Shown here: piece after piece, positions 26,011 through 35,397 of the stretch
How positions within the stretch are numbered: the first letter of the stretch is position 1
Layout: each line of letters starts with the position of its first letter
Source: Clostridia bacterium
GTDB taxonomy: Bacteria > Bacillota > Clostridia > Oscillospirales > Acutalibacteraceae
NCBI GenBank assembly: GCA_017554405.1
Contig: JAFZIK010000004.1
Location: 39,356-103,355, forward strand
Length of the DNA: 64,000 nt
Direction of reading: 5' to 3'
The notes under the pieces: generated by a model
Databases searched by the model: none
What the model saw: only the letters and a program-made list of their open reading frames with translations
What the model was told of the DNA's origin: nothing
Program-made: the position numbers and the translations under genes

Positions 26011-27780
26011 TTATTTCCCCTTTTTCTTTTCTATTATTTTCTGAAGATTATCCGCCCACTGATCGTTATCCATATTCTTTATATCGGGCAGGTTTTTCTT
26101 TTCATCCTCTTCTAATATTACCGAAATACTGTCCTTTAATACCGCTTTCGGATTTTCACGCGCCCGGTCGCTGTTCATAAGCGATACGAGATACCCGATC
26201 TGCTGATCCGAAAGGATATCCGAAAAATCGGATATCTCCGGCGCTTTACCGCATGACAGGCATTCGCAGATCCGCCCGTATATACGCGAATTGATCGAGG
26301 TGACCATCTGATCGGGCTTTAGCGCTTCATACGCTTCCGTGAAAAAATCGGTGTGCGAAAGCAGAACCGTTATAACGTTTTCCTCCGCCGCTGCCGCTGC
26401 CGGGTATATGCGCTTTTCGGGGTTCGGAGCGTTGCTCTCGAATTTAGGCCTTATTATTTCGCTTATGATCTTTTTTTCGCTTTTCTTCTTTTGCGCGCGC
26501 CGCAGCTCTTCTACACGCGCCGTAAGCGCCGCGCGTGAAATACCGTATTTTGAAGAAAGGCGGCCTATATAAACGTCGCGCTCTATGGCATCGGAGGAGC
26601 CGGCTATTATCTCGGCGGCACGGGAAATATATTTTACCTTGCCGTCATCGGAGTTTACGTCTATGCCCTTTACGGCGGTAAGCAGTTTATACTCCATCTC
26701 GTTTACCGCGCCTTCGAGCACCGCTTTGAACCTTTCCGGGCCGTGCTTTTTGATAAACTCATCGGGATCCTTGCCGTCCGGCACCGATACCACACGGACG
26801 CGAAGCCCCGTATCTTTAAGTATTTCGCCCGCGCGAGCCGCCGCCTTAACGCCCGCGGCGTCCGCGTCAAGCGTCAGGATGACCTCTTTTGTATAGCGAC
26901 TCAGTATCTTTGCCTGCTCCGCCGTAAAGGAGGTCCCGAGCGCCGCAACGGTATTCTCAAACCCCGCCTGGTGAAGCGATACCACGTCCATATTGCCTTC
27001 AACGAGTATCACGCTTTCGGCACAGTGGTTTTTAGCAAAATTCATACCGAAAAGGTTTTCGCTCTTTTTATAAACCGGCGTATCGGCGGTGTTTACGTAT
27101 TTGCCGCCCGCCTTATCGTCCCCCGGCATGGCTCTGCCGCTGAATGCTATTACCCTGCCGCGAACGTCTATTATCGGGAACATAACGCGCTTTCTGAAGC
27201 GGTCGTAATACCCGCCGCGCTGACCGCGGTTTACAACGTTTGCCGCGAACATATCGCTTTCGGAGTATCCTTTTGCCTTAAGGTGGTTTATGAGCATATC
27301 CCAACTATCCGGCGCGGCGCCAAGGCCGAAATGCTTTATTGTTGAAACCTTAAGCCCCCTGCCGGTAAGATAATCGAGCGCCCATTTGCCGCCCTCGGAC
27401 ATAATATAATTATGGAAAAACTTGGCGGTCTCGCGGTTTATTACATATATTCTTTCCTTGAGCTTGCCTATGGAATCATCGTAAGAGTTTTCCTCTATAG
27501 TAACGCCCGAACGCTCGGCAAGAAGCTTGACCGCGTCGATATAATCAAGGTTTTCTATAAGCTTTGTAAAGGTGAAAACGTCGCCGCCCACACCGCAGCC
27601 GAAGCAGTAAAACGAGCCGTTTTCGGGATAAACGGTGAAGGAGGGCGTTTTTTCGTTATGGAACGGGCAAAGCCCAACAAGGTTTTTGCCCCTGCGTTTA
27701 AGGGTAACGTAGGGCGATATAACCGATTCGATATCGTTGCGGTATTTGATTTCATTTATAGTGCTTTCGCTGATAGCCAT
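26011..27780 (-). CDS. dnaG: DNA primase
   Basis: DnaG makes RNA primers for lagging-strand replication. The roughly 589-residue protein has an N-terminal CHC2 zinc finger ([11 protein letters not shown] then [10 protein letters not shown]), the RNA polymerase core with [10 protein letters not shown] and TLDADAAG of the TOPRIM domain, and a C-terminal helical region for helicase binding. I chose ATG at 27780 (MAISEST) over one three codons upstream. It lies between dgt and rpoD, as in other Clostridia. Confidence 0.96.
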   Translation of the reverse strand: MAISESTINEIKYRNDIESVISPYVTLKRRGKNLVGLCPFHNEKTPSFTVYPENGSFYCFGCGVGGDVFTFTKLIENLDYIDAVKLLAERSGVTIEENSYDDSIGKLKERIYVINRETAKFFHNYIMSEGGKWALDYLTGRGLKVSTIKHFGLGAAPDSWDMLINHLKAKGYSESDMFAANVVNRGQRGGYYDRFRKRVMFPIIDVRGRVIAFSGRAMPGDDKAGGKYVNTADTPVYKKSENLFGMNFAKNHCAESVILVEGNMDVVSLHQAGFENTVAALGTSFTAEQAKILSRYTKEVILTLDADAAGVKAAARAGEILKDTGLRVRVVSVPDGKDPDEFIKKHGPERFKAVLEGAVNEMEYKLLTAVKGIDVNSDDGKVKYISRAAEIIAGSSDAIERDVYIGRLSSKYGISRAALTARVEELRRAQKKKSEKKIISEIIRPKFESNAPNPEKRIYPAAAAAEENVITVLLSHTDFFTEAYEALKPDQMVTSINSRIYGRICECLSCGKAPEISDFSDILSDQQIGYLVSLMNSDRARENPKAVLKDSISVILEEDEKKNLPDIKNMDNDQWADNLQKIIEKKKGK

Positions 27781-27811
27781 ACGTATCACCCCTTTTTAAG
27801 ACGTTTAATGA

Positions 27812-28810
27812 TCATATTCTCCAGAATTTCGGTATGTAGATATTTTCAAAGGTGGCAACGGCAAAGTGGTCGGTCATACCGGCTATATAGTCCGCCGCGG
27901 CGCGGGAAACGCCGTCCCTTTCAAGAATGGTTTTGTATTCACCCGAAAGCCTGTCCGGATTCTCGGTAATATATCCGAATATCCCCTCGATAATGCCCCT
28001 GACCTTCGTTTCCTCGGATTTAGCGGTAGGGTTGGTATAAACCGAATCAAAAAGAAATTTATGCATTATATCAAGGTATTTTTGCGTTTCCGTGTCAAGT
28101 TTTATATCGGCGCCATCGCTTGAAAAAACAATGGAATTAACAAGCTTATCTATCCTGGCGCTCTTATTGTCCCCGAGGTATCCTACCGCGTCCTTCGGCA
28201 AATCGCTTTCGCTTATTATACCGGCGCGAACGGCATCGTCGATATCGTGATTTATATATGCGATCCTATCGCTTATTCTTACTGTTTTCCCCTCGGGAGT
28301 GGCGGGCCAATCACCCCTCGTATGGTTAAGAATACCGTCGAGCACCTCGGCGGTAAGATTTAAGCCCTGCCCGTCCTTTTCGATTATCCTGCAAACGCGA
28401 ACGCCCTGCTCATAATGGGTAAAGCCGCCTTCTACAAGCTCGTCCAGCGCCCGCTCGCCGGCGTGGCCGAAGGGCGTATGCCCGAGATCGTGCGCTAAAG
28501 CTATCGCCTCGGTAAGGTCCTCGTTAAGGCGCAGCGCCCGCGCCACCGTTCTCGCTATCTGCGATACTTCAAGGGTATGCGTAAGCCGCGTGCGGTAATG
28601 ATCCGACTCGGGCGATAAAAACACCTGGGTCTTATGCTTCAGGCGCCGGAATGATTTGCAGTGTATAATACGGTCGCGGTCACGCTGGAAATCGGTGCGA
28701 ATGGCGCATTTTTCCTCCGCGGTCTCGCGCCCCTTTGTGTTAACGCTTAAGGTTGCATAGGGCGACAGTATCAGTTTTTCGTTGTTTTCGGATATCTCAC
28801 GAATATTCAT
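27812..28810 (-). CDS. dgt: dGTPase-like HD-domain triphosphohydrolase
   Basis: Proteins of this family hydrolyse dGTP or other dNTPs to the nucleoside and tripolyphosphate. The 332-residue protein has the dGTPase N-terminus IRTDFQRDRDRIIHCKSFRRLKHKTQVF and an HD domain with RLTHTLEVSQIARTV and the metal-binding AHDLGHTPFGHAGE. Start at 28810 (MNIREI) is preferred over the frame start at 28822. It is upstream of dnaG by 31 bp, a common clostridial arrangement, and dNTP specificity is not established. Confidence 0.92.
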   Translation of the reverse strand: MNIREISENNEKLILSPYATLSVNTKGRETAEEKCAIRTDFQRDRDRIIHCKSFRRLKHKTQVFLSPESDHYRTRLTHTLEVSQIARTVARALRLNEDLTEAIALAHDLGHTPFGHAGERALDELVEGGFTHYEQGVRVCRIIEKDGQGLNLTAEVLDGILNHTRGDWPATPEGKTVRISDRIAYINHDIDDAVRAGIISESDLPKDAVGYLGDNKSARIDKLVNSIVFSSDGADIKLDTETQKYLDIMHKFLFDSVYTNPTAKSEETKVRGIIEGIFGYITENPDRLSGEYKTILERDGVSRAAADYIAGMTDHFAVATFENIYIPKFWRI

Positions 28811-28876
28811 AACTACCCCCAAAAATGCCTTCTACTATATTTATTCGCTTAAAAAACGCTGATTCTCCCGTTATTT

Positions 28877-29500
28877 TCAAATTTTCTCGAAAATTTCCGT
28901 TTTACCCTCGTTTTTCGGCAAAACCGAGGATGAAAAAGCGTCCTCTATACGCCGCAAACAGGTATCGGATCTTTCCGAGGATATGGAAAACGAAAGATCG
29001 ACCGTATCGGTAAAATCGGCGGAAAGTATCTGTGCGCCGGCTTCTTTTAAAACAAACATAAGTTTATCGTAATCCCCGTAAGCGACCGAAACACTATACC
29101 GGTCGCCCTCAGTTACCCGGGTCTTGCGGCAGGCGCCAAGCGCCGCGGTCGCCGCCGCGGAATAGGCGCGAACAAGCCCGCCCGTTCCGAGCAGTATACC
29201 CCCGAAATAGCGGACCACCACTATAAGCGCGTTTTTTAGACCGCTTGATTTTAAAATATCGAGCACCGGCTTGCCCGCCGTGCCGTGCGGCTCGCCGTCA
29301 TCGGAAAAACGGGTAGTCCCGTCCTTTAAAATAAAGGCGTAAACGGCGTGCCTCGCATCCCAGAATTCCTTGCGCTTCGCGTTTATGGCGGCTATCGCCT
29401 CTTCTTCACTTTTGCAGGGGATCAAGAACCCTAAAAATTTAGAGTGCTTTTCAACGTATTCGCCCGAAGATTCTTCCAAAGCCGTAACGTATTCCTTCAT
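28877..29500 (-). CDS. YigZ/IMPACT-family protein
   Basis: The 207-residue protein belongs to the UPF0029 (IMPACT) family, conserved from bacteria to eukaryotes. Visible are HSKFLGFLIPCKS at the start, the DARHAVYAFIL and SDDGEPHGTAGKPVLDIL blocks, and VVVRYFGGILLGTGGLVRAYSAAA, followed by a C-terminal ferredoxin-like domain. A role in translation control is suggested for eukaryotic IMPACT, but the bacterial function is unclear. It lies 66 bp upstream of dgt, in the same direction, after the rpmE terminator. Confidence 0.92.
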   Translation of the reverse strand: MKEYVTALEESSGEYVEKHSKFLGFLIPCKSEEEAIAAINAKRKEFWDARHAVYAFILKDGTTRFSDDGEPHGTAGKPVLDILKSSGLKNALIVVVRYFGGILLGTGGLVRAYSAAATAALGACRKTRVTEGDRYSVSVAYGDYDKLMFVLKEAGAQILSADFTDTVDLSFSISSERSDTCLRRIEDAFSSSVLPKNEGKTEIFEKI

Positions 29501-29517
29501 AAACCCACTCCAGTAAC

Positions 29518-29549
29518 AAAAAACCGCAACTGCAAAAACACAGCTGCGG
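29518..29549 (-). terminator. Terminator of rpmE
   Basis: On the minus strand CCGCAGCTG and CAGTTGCGG (29541-29549 and 29524-29532) pair with one G-T wobble and are followed by six T residues (29518-29523), 15 bp after the rpmE stop. Confidence 0.8.
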
Positions 29550-29563
29550 AATTCGGGTAAAAA

Positions 29564-29770
29564 TTATTTATCTTCAATACCGAAACGCTTTTTAAACCTG
29601 TCAACACGACCACCGGTATCTACCAATTTTTGCTTACCTGTGAAAAACGGATGACATTTAGAACAAATATCCAAACGAATATCCTTCTTTGTAGAGCGCG
29701 TCTCGAACTCGGCACCGCAAGCGCATTTAATAGTTACCTTTTCGTATTGCGGATGTATACCTTCCTTCAT
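29564..29770 (-). CDS. rpmE: Large ribosomal subunit protein L31
   Basis: L31 is a small protein of the central protuberance bridging the two subunits. The 68-residue product keeps the four cysteines of the zinc-binding type (about residues 16 and 18 in KCACG, 36 and 39 in CSKC) and the ending [12 protein letters not shown]. This is the zinc-containing form (L31 type A). GGAAGGGG lies upstream of the ATG. It forms its own transcription unit, with a promoter carrying a palindrome and a terminator after it. Confidence 0.96.
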   Translation of the reverse strand: MKEGIHPQYEKVTIKCACGAEFETRSTKKDIRLDICSKCHPFFTGKQKLVDTGGRVDRFKKRFGIEDK

Positions 29771-29800
29771 CCTGAGTCACCCCTTCCTAACATTGTAACA

Positions 29801-29834
29801 TTGTGATATTATCACAAGTCGCAGTAAAAATCAA
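29801..29834 (-). promoter_or_regulatory. rpmE promoter with overlapping palindrome
   Basis: Minus-strand TTGATT (29829-29834) and TAATAT (29806-29811) are 17 nt apart. A perfect 17-nt palindrome, TTGTGATA-T-TATCACAA (29801-29817), covers the -10 box. Half-sites TTGTGA/TCACAA are 5 nt apart; Rex and Crp operators have similar halves with a 6-nt gap, so the match is close but not exact. Confidence 0.5.
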
Positions 29835-29965
29835 GTAAAATTTTTATCTTTTTAGTATTTTGTTTTTTATTTTTCAAAAAACCGATTATTTTAAGGCACT
29901 TCTTCGATACTGCTACCCGAGATCGCGCCCTGAAGTTCTAAAGAATCCTCTAAAAGCCTTTAAAC

Positions 29966-30721
29966 CTATTTACAAATGACATCTATAATGCTGATAACAT
30001 CTTTATTGTGGCTTTTGCTCAATGTTCCAAACAGTTTAAGCATTTCTAAAAAAACACCGATGTTATCGCGGTTTATAATAAAATTGGCGGTTTCCTTGGT
30101 TTGGGCCGTTCTTCCTAAAAGACCCGCGCCGTTTTCAAGCTCTGTTATCGGAAAGCACAGATACAGCATCGGTTGTGTGCCAATCGCGTATTGTTTTTCC
30201 GTTATTTTAATTTCAGCAACGATTTCAAAATTTCCGAATTTATAAACCAACAACGGGTACTCAACTTTAACCCACATAAAATCAAAGCCGTTTATTGTTT
30301 TACTTATGGGGTGCGACCTTGTGATCAATAAATCAGTATTCGTATCCAAAGAATCTTTTTCCGAAAGATTTGATAAATAGCTCTTCACATTATTCAGATC
30401 ACCTTTTGAAACTATGCCCCAATCATAAAAGTATTTTATATATTCAGATAACTCATACAGTGTTTTTTCTTTTCCGTTTGCGCCGATAAAACTAAAATCT
30501 TTTAGTGTTGTTCTCTGCAGTTTTTCGGTATCCGCTTTAATTACATCATAGCCGATTTGCCATTCTACATAACAACTTTGGGTGAACGGTTCAGATTTTG
30601 TGGATACCGGAATTCCGTATTCATTAAGAACAGACCTTCTTTTTATCCTTGTTTTTTCGGTTCCCTTTGTGAGCGGAATAGCCACCTTGATCTCGCCTTT
30701 TTTCATTTCTTTGATAAACAT
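29966..30721 (-). CDS. Probable type II restriction endonuclease (partner of the adjacent methyltransferase)
   Basis: I do not recognise the exact family of this 251-residue protein; the call rests on its pairing with a DNA methyltransferase. A weak PD-(D/E)XK-like motif is possible around NFEIVAEIKI (Glu and Lys at about residues 170 and 172), which is inference. It is soluble, with no membrane segment. The start chosen is ATG at 30721, preceded by AAGGGGAAAGG; the frame is open 16 codons further upstream, where it would overlap the methyltransferase end. Gene spacing is 13 bp. Both genes are visibly AT-rich compared with their neighbours, as expected for acquired DNA. Confidence 0.5.
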   Translation of the reverse strand: MFIKEMKKGEIKVAIPLTKGTEKTRIKRRSVLNEYGIPVSTKSEPFTQSCYVEWQIGYDVIKADTEKLQRTTLKDFSFIGANGKEKTLYELSEYIKYFYDWGIVSKGDLNNVKSYLSNLSEKDSLDTNTDLLITRSHPISKTINGFDFMWVKVEYPLLVYKFGNFEIVAEIKITEKQYAIGTQPMLYLCFPITELENGAGLLGRTAQTKETANFIINRDNIGVFLEMLKLFGTLSKSHNKDVISIIDVICK

Positions 30722-30734
30722 TTTGCCTTTCCCC

Positions 30735-31850
30735 TTACATCTGAAACAGTTTTTTAAAGTAATTATCAATTAAGTCGAAATCGGTGTTTTCATTATACGA
30801 TATTTTAGATTTTAACCAGGGATGTTTTTGAACGCTTTTTGTAATAAAAACATCCTTTATCCTTAAAAAATCGCTGTTGTTTATGAAAACGTCGCAATTC
30901 CCGTAATAATACGGTAACTTATCGATATGATCCTTAAAGACGTCAACGTAGCAATAATAAGCAATTTTATTCTTATCAATTATGATTGAGTTATCGGATA
31001 ATTCTTCAATAAACGTTCTGCTTCTGTTTAAAGCATTGATATCCCGCATTGTAAAAAACAAGACATCACCATCGGTATATTTTTTATACTTCGACGGGTA
31101 TTTTGATATGTAGTTTCTGATATAATCATGTTTAAGATTGAAACTCTTGTTATCAGAAGTGATAAAGTTCAACCCCAAAACATCACTATACTTAAAAACG
31201 TTTTTGCTTTTTTTATAAATAGCAAGAATAATCGGAAAACCCTTTGATTTTGAAGTCATGCTGAACTCTTGACTGTTTACTATGCAGTGGTCAATAAGTG
31301 TGTAATTGTTATAAAACGGTTTAAGCAAATCGTAATTTGCTTTTTTGATCATATATGACAACGGATGCAGGACAGCAATATAATCCGGTTTAAGCTTATT
31401 GTAAGAAAGCAGAAAAGAGATACCCAAATCTCTTGTTTTAATATCATCGTCAATAACACAGGGCTCTGCTTTTTTTATATCGTTTTTAACCCTTGAAGTG
31501 GTATCGTTATACGGGGGATTACCGATTATTATCAGCTTATCACTGTCGTTTAAGTTTATAGAATCCCTTGTAAAACCACTTAAAGCATTAAGATTATAAT
31601 ATTTGCTGTTCGGGTAAAACTTTTCGGCTTTTTCGATGGCTTTTTCATCTATATCACAACCAATCGTTCTAAGCGGATACAGAGATTTTAAAAACGCTCC
31701 GTAACCGCAAGAAGAATCAAGATAAGTATACTCCGCATAGCCGTCAACATTTGTTTTTACCATTTCTATAAGCTTATCAACAAATTTTTGCGGCGTGTAA
31801 AAGCAGCCAAAATCCGTCATTTCTTTATAAGATAAGTGTTGCTGGACCAT
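30735..31850 (-). CDS. N6-adenine DNA methyltransferase (type II-like)
   Basis: The 371-residue protein has the motifs of an adenine-N6 DNA methyltransferase in the gamma order: a FYTP motif (residues 17-20), motif I DSSCGYGAF (45-53), DIDEKAIEKA, then the catalytic NPPY (111-114), followed by a C-terminal region that would hold the target recognition domain. The recognition sequence cannot be read. GAGGAGCG precedes the ATG by 4 nt. Its base composition is AT-rich, unlike the flanking housekeeping genes, and it sits with its putative endonuclease between rpmE and spoIIR, so acquisition by transfer is likely. Confidence 0.88.
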   Translation of the reverse strand: MVQQHLSYKEMTDFGCFYTPQKFVDKLIEMVKTNVDGYAEYTYLDSSCGYGAFLKSLYPLRTIGCDIDEKAIEKAEKFYPNSKYYNLNALSGFTRDSINLNDSDKLIIIGNPPYNDTTSRVKNDIKKAEPCVIDDDIKTRDLGISFLLSYNKLKPDYIAVLHPLSYMIKKANYDLLKPFYNNYTLIDHCIVNSQEFSMTSKSKGFPIILAIYKKSKNVFKYSDVLGLNFITSDNKSFNLKHDYIRNYISKYPSKYKKYTDGDVLFFTMRDINALNRSRTFIEELSDNSIIIDKNKIAYYCYVDVFKDHIDKLPYYYGNCDVFINNSDFLRIKDVFITKSVQKHPWLKSKISYNENTDFDLIDNYFKKLFQM

Positions 31851-31925
31851 AAACGCTCCTCTTTACAGGTAATCAAGTTAATTATACACGAAAAACGCAA
31901 AAACTTCAAGAGCAGATCTAGCCAT

Positions 31926-32540
31926 TTATCTTTTAAATATTTTGTTTTTAATTTTCTCGAAAATTTCCACCGTTTTAAAGCAGATTTTGTATCTGGAGGC
32001 GTTTTTTGCGATATCGGCGCTTTCGGCGGACACCGCCTTTTCGAGCCCGGATTTTTTTGCCGAGGGCAGGCAAACGCCCGGAAAAACAACGCACCACCAG
32101 TTATGTCCTCCCGCCGCGCCTATACGCACGGTAAGCGAATTATATTCCCCGGCGGGCAGGGTAAAATCATCATATTCTCTGTTTTCAAAAAAGTTTTTTT
32201 CTATAGCCGCGGTAGCGGTATAGGAAAAGCCCTCTTCCTTTATGACCGCGTTTGCCGCGAGAATTATCTCATCCATATTGCGGTTTACCGCCGCGATCGC
32301 CGCTTCTATGCTATCGGCGTTCTCAAGATAAGGCGCAGCTGTTTCGAGTATCCTATCGCGCACCTTCAGTTTTAACTGCTGATCCTCTTCACTATCGGAA
32401 TTGGCAAGTATATGGAGCCGCAGCACCCCTTCGCGCAGTTCGTCCATGCGCCGCTCAAACCCGAAAAAGCTGACGGCTATAGCGCAGATAAGCCCGAAAA
32501 GCACCCCGAGTTCAATATTCTTTCTTAAACGTTTTTTCAT
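31926..32540 (-). CDS. spoIIR: Stage II sporulation protein R
   Basis: SpoIIR is made in the forespore and secreted into the intermembrane space, where it activates the SpoIIGA protease to mature sigma E in the mother cell. The 204-residue protein has an N-terminal membrane segment/signal (about 9-28), the conserved LRLHILANSDSEEDQQLKL and the family signature GHNWWCVVFPGVC. The length fits. Its ribosome binding site GGAAG lies in one arm of a 12-bp hairpin directly in front of the ATG. It follows ispE in the same direction. Confidence 0.95.
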   Translation of the reverse strand: MKKRLRKNIELGVLFGLICAIAVSFFGFERRMDELREGVLRLHILANSDSEEDQQLKLKVRDRILETAAPYLENADSIEAAIAAVNRNMDEIILAANAVIKEEGFSYTATAAIEKNFFENREYDDFTLPAGEYNSLTVRIGAAGGHNWWCVVFPGVCLPSAKKSGLEKAVSAESADIAKNASRYKICFKTVEIFEKIKNKIFKR

Positions 32541-32590
32541 AAAAATCTTCCGTCCTTTTTCTCTTTGCAGAGATTATTGACGGAAGATTT
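32541..32590 (-). promoter_or_regulatory. 12-bp hairpin in the ispE-spoIIR gap holding the spoIIR ribosome binding site
   Basis: AAATCTTCCGTC (32543-32554) and GACGGAAGATTT (32579-32590) are exact complements; a small inner TCTCT/AGAGA stem lies in the 24-nt loop. On the minus strand the second arm contains GGAAG, the only ribosome binding site before the spoIIR ATG at 32540, followed by T5. It could be an ispE terminator, a translational lock on spoIIR, or both. Confidence 0.55.
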
Positions 32591-32618
32591 GTTTTTTATT
32601 CAGATAATCAAAATCGGA

Positions 32619-33431
32619 TCAAACAAACGGCGCAACTATAATATCCGGATATTCGCCGCTGATGCTTTCAGCTGCCCCGATCGCCGCCGTTTTGCTTTTA
32701 AATATCGCAAAGTGCGAAGGCCCGCTGCCCGAGATCGAGACTGCCAGAGGATCAAAAGAAGAAAGCGATTCGAGCGTTTTTTTATCGCCGGCTACCGCCG
32801 AGAAAGCATTACTCGAAATGGAGAGCGCCTCCTCTTGCCTGCCAGCGCGCAACAGTTCGGTAAACTCCGGCGTCACGGGGGTTTTACCCGGCATACCGTC
32901 AAGCTTTTTATACATATCCGCCGTGGATCTTTTATCGCCGCTCTTTACTATCAGGATGTAATAGCCCTTAAGCGGAGCAAGCGGCGTTACTTTTTCGCCT
33001 ATGCCGCCCACGCGCGCCGTGCCGCCGTAAAAAAAGAAAGGAACGTCCGCCCCGCATTCAAGTCCGATTTCAGCAAGCTCATTTAGGTTGAGTTTCGTTT
33101 CGTAAATGGCATTGAGCGCCGTTATAACGGCGGCGGCATCCGAAGAACCGCCCCCGAGCCCCGAAAGCAGTGGTATATGCTTTTCTATCTCGATTTTTGC
33201 GCCGCCCTTTATACCGGTGCGGCAAAAGAATTTTTCTGCGGCGGTCCACGCTATGTTGTTTTCATCGCTTATACCCTCGCAAAGGACCGATATGCCGTCG
33301 CTCTTTTCAACGTTTACGGTATCGAACACTCCTACCGCCTGGAAGACCGAGTCGATAAGATGATATCCGTCCTCCCTTTTGCCGGTTATATCAAGTGTAA
33401 GATTTATCTTCGCGTTAGCGCCTATCCGCAT
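32619..33431 (-). CDS. ispE: 4-diphosphocytidyl-2-C-methyl-D-erythritol kinase
   Basis: IspE phosphorylates CDP-ME in the methylerythritol phosphate route to isoprenoids. The 270-residue GHMP kinase has NAKINLTLDITGKREDGYH at its start, the ATP-binding loop IPLLSGLGGGSSDAAA (about residues 89-104) and the C-terminal SISGSGPSHFAIF. The length is slightly short but complete. It is divergent from lepA and precedes spoIIR by 78 bp, a pairing that is common in Clostridia. Confidence 0.95.
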   Translation of the reverse strand: MRIGANAKINLTLDITGKREDGYHLIDSVFQAVGVFDTVNVEKSDGISVLCEGISDENNIAWTAAEKFFCRTGIKGGAKIEIEKHIPLLSGLGGGSSDAAAVITALNAIYETKLNLNELAEIGLECGADVPFFFYGGTARVGGIGEKVTPLAPLKGYYILIVKSGDKRSTADMYKKLDGMPGKTPVTPEFTELLRAGRQEEALSISSNAFSAVAGDKKTLESLSSFDPLAVSISGSGPSHFAIFKSKTAAIGAAESISGEYPDIIVAPFV

Positions 33432-33523
33432 ACATTCACCACCTGTTTTTTAAAGCTTACAGTTTGATTTTATTATCCGGCGCGCCGCTTGTCAAGAAAA
33501 ACGCGTTTTTTGCAATTTTATTA

Positions 33524-33552
33524 TTGTAAAATAATATATTTTGTGATAAAAT
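33524..33552 (+). promoter_or_regulatory. Probable sigma-A promoter of lepA
   Basis: TTGTAA (33524-33529) and TAAAAT (33547-33552) are separated by 17 nt, in a very AT-rich stretch 31 bp upstream of the lepA start. Confidence 0.55.
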
Positions 33553-33583
33553 ATAAAAAATATATTATAAGGGGAAATTTGCC

Positions 33584-35389
33584 TTGTCTTTTCCTTTGAA
33601 GAATATCAGGAACTTTTGCATCGTTGCTCACATAGATCACGGAAAGTCCACCCTTGCGGACAGACTTTTGGAACTTACAAGCTCGGTATCCGCAAGGGAT
33701 ATGGAGAACCAGATACTCGACAGTATGGAGCTTGAGCGCGAGCGCGGCATAACCATAAAGGCGCACGCCGTTACGCTTTATTACACCGCCGATAACGGCG
33801 AGGAATACGAGCTTAACCTTATAGATACTCCGGGACACGTTGATTTCAACTACGAGGTCTCGCGTTCGCTTGCCGCCTGCGAGGGCGCGATACTGGTCGT
33901 TGACGCCTCACAGGGGATCGAGGCGCAAACGCTTGCAAACACCTATCTTGCGGCGGATCACGGGCTTGAAATACTGCCCGTTATAAACAAGATCGATCTG
34001 CCGAGCGCCGACCCCGAGCGCATAAAAGCCGAGATCGAGGATATCATCGGCATACCCGCCGACGAGGCGCCCCTTATATCGGCAAAGACCGGGCAGAACG
34101 CCAAAGACGTTCTTGAACTTATAGTAAAAAGCGTTCCGCCGCCGGAAGGCGACCGCACCGCGCCGCTTAAAGCCCTTATTTTCGATTCCTATTACGACGC
34201 TTACAAGGGCGCTATCGTTTATTTCCGTGTAGTGAGCGGGCGAATAAACCGGGGCGACCGGATAAGAATGATGGCGACCGGCGCTGAATTCGAGGTTGTT
34301 GAACTCGGAAGAAAAAGCGCCACCGCGATGGTGCCCTGCGAAACGCTTGAGGCGGGCGAAGTAGGTTACCTTGCCGCTTCGATAAAAACGGTAAGCGAAG
34401 CCCGCGTAGGCGATACAGTGACGCTCGCCGAAAATCCGGCTAAGGAGCCGCTTGAGGGTTACCGGGCAGTTAAACCGGTGGTGTTCTGCGGCATTTATCC
34501 GGCGGACGGGGCAAAATATCCCGATCTGCGCGATGCGCTCGAAAAGCTCCAGCTCAACGACGCTTCCCTGCTTTACGAGGCGGAAACCTCGCAGGCGCTC
34601 GGCTTCGGCTTCAGGTGCGGCTTTTTGGGGCTTCTGCATATGGAGATAATAGAGGAGCGGCTCGAACGCGAGTATAACCTTGATATCATCACAACCGCTC
34701 CGAGCGTTCAATATGAATTTCATCTTACAAACGGGCAGACGGTCTTTGTTGATAACCCCACCAACTACCCCGACCCGGCGGTAATATCCGAAGCGCTTGA
34801 GCCGATATCTAACGTTAATATTTACGCGCCCAACGATTACGTTGGAACCATAATGCAGCTTTGCGAGGACCGCCGCGGCACCTACGTTGATATGAAGTAT
34901 CTCGGCGACCGGGTGGATATACGCTATATTATGCCTACCGGCGAGATAGTTTACGACTTTTTTGACGCGCTCAAATCCCGCACCAAGGGTTACGCCAGTT
35001 ACGATTACGAACCGGCGGGATATCAGAAATCCTCCCTTGTTAAGCTGGACGTTATGCTGGCGGGCGAAACGGTGGACGCGCTCTCCTTTATCGTGCATAA
35101 TTCAAACTCCTATGCGCGGGCGCGCAGGATAGCCGAAAAATTAAAGGAATATATACCGAGGCAGCTTTTTGAAGTCCCCGTTCAGGTAGCGGTGGGCGGC
35201 AAAATAATCGCGCGCGAAACCGTTAAGGCGCTCCGCAAAGACGTTCTCGCAAAATGCTACGGCGGCGATATAACGCGCAAAAAGAAGCTCCTTGAAAAAC
35301 AAAAAGAGGGCAAAAAAAGAATGCGCAAGCTCGGCAGCGTAGAGGTGCCAAAGGACGCGTTTATGGCTGTTTTAAAACTTGACGAATAG
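33584..35389 (+). CDS. lepA: Elongation factor 4 (LepA)
   Basis: EF4 is a ribosome-binding GTPase that back-translocates or helps biogenesis of stalled ribosomes. The 601-residue protein has G1 [16 protein letters not shown], the switch [23 protein letters not shown] and SAKTG motifs, domains II and V, and the LepA-specific C-terminal domain ending in [20 protein letters not shown]. The start is TTG at 33584, with AAGGGGAAA upstream, since no ATG fits this position. It opens the long plus-strand run down to rlmD. Confidence 0.97.
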   Translation: MSFPLKNIRNFCIVAHIDHGKSTLADRLLELTSSVSARDMENQILDSMELERERGITIKAHAVTLYYTADNGEEYELNLIDTPGHVDFNYEVSRSLAACEGAILVVDASQGIEAQTLANTYLAADHGLEILPVINKIDLPSADPERIKAEIEDIIGIPADEAPLISAKTGQNAKDVLELIVKSVPPPEGDRTAPLKALIFDSYYDAYKGAIVYFRVVSGRINRGDRIRMMATGAEFEVVELGRKSATAMVPCETLEAGEVGYLAASIKTVSEARVGDTVTLAENPAKEPLEGYRAVKPVVFCGIYPADGAKYPDLRDALEKLQLNDASLLYEAETSQALGFGFRCGFLGLLHMEIIEERLEREYNLDIITTAPSVQYEFHLTNGQTVFVDNPTNYPDPAVISEALEPISNVNIYAPNDYVGTIMQLCEDRRGTYVDMKYLGDRVDIRYIMPTGEIVYDFFDALKSRTKGYASYDYEPAGYQKSSLVKLDVMLAGETVDALSFIVHNSNSYARARRIAEKLKEYIPRQLFEVPVQVAVGGKIIARETVKALRKDVLAKCYGGDITRKKKLLEKQKEGKKRMRKLGSVEVPKDAFMAVLKLDE

Positions 35390-35397
35390 GTGAGTTT

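Noticed and set aside
29801-29817. Firm assignment of the rpmE palindrome as a Rex operator
   Set aside because: The spacing between half-sites is one base short of the usual Rex and Crp sites and no other copy was noticed in the window.
33908-35098. 396-codon open frame on the minus strand opposite lepA
   Set aside because: It is antisense to a complete, well conserved LepA; the protein is compositionally odd and has no ribosome binding site or motif.
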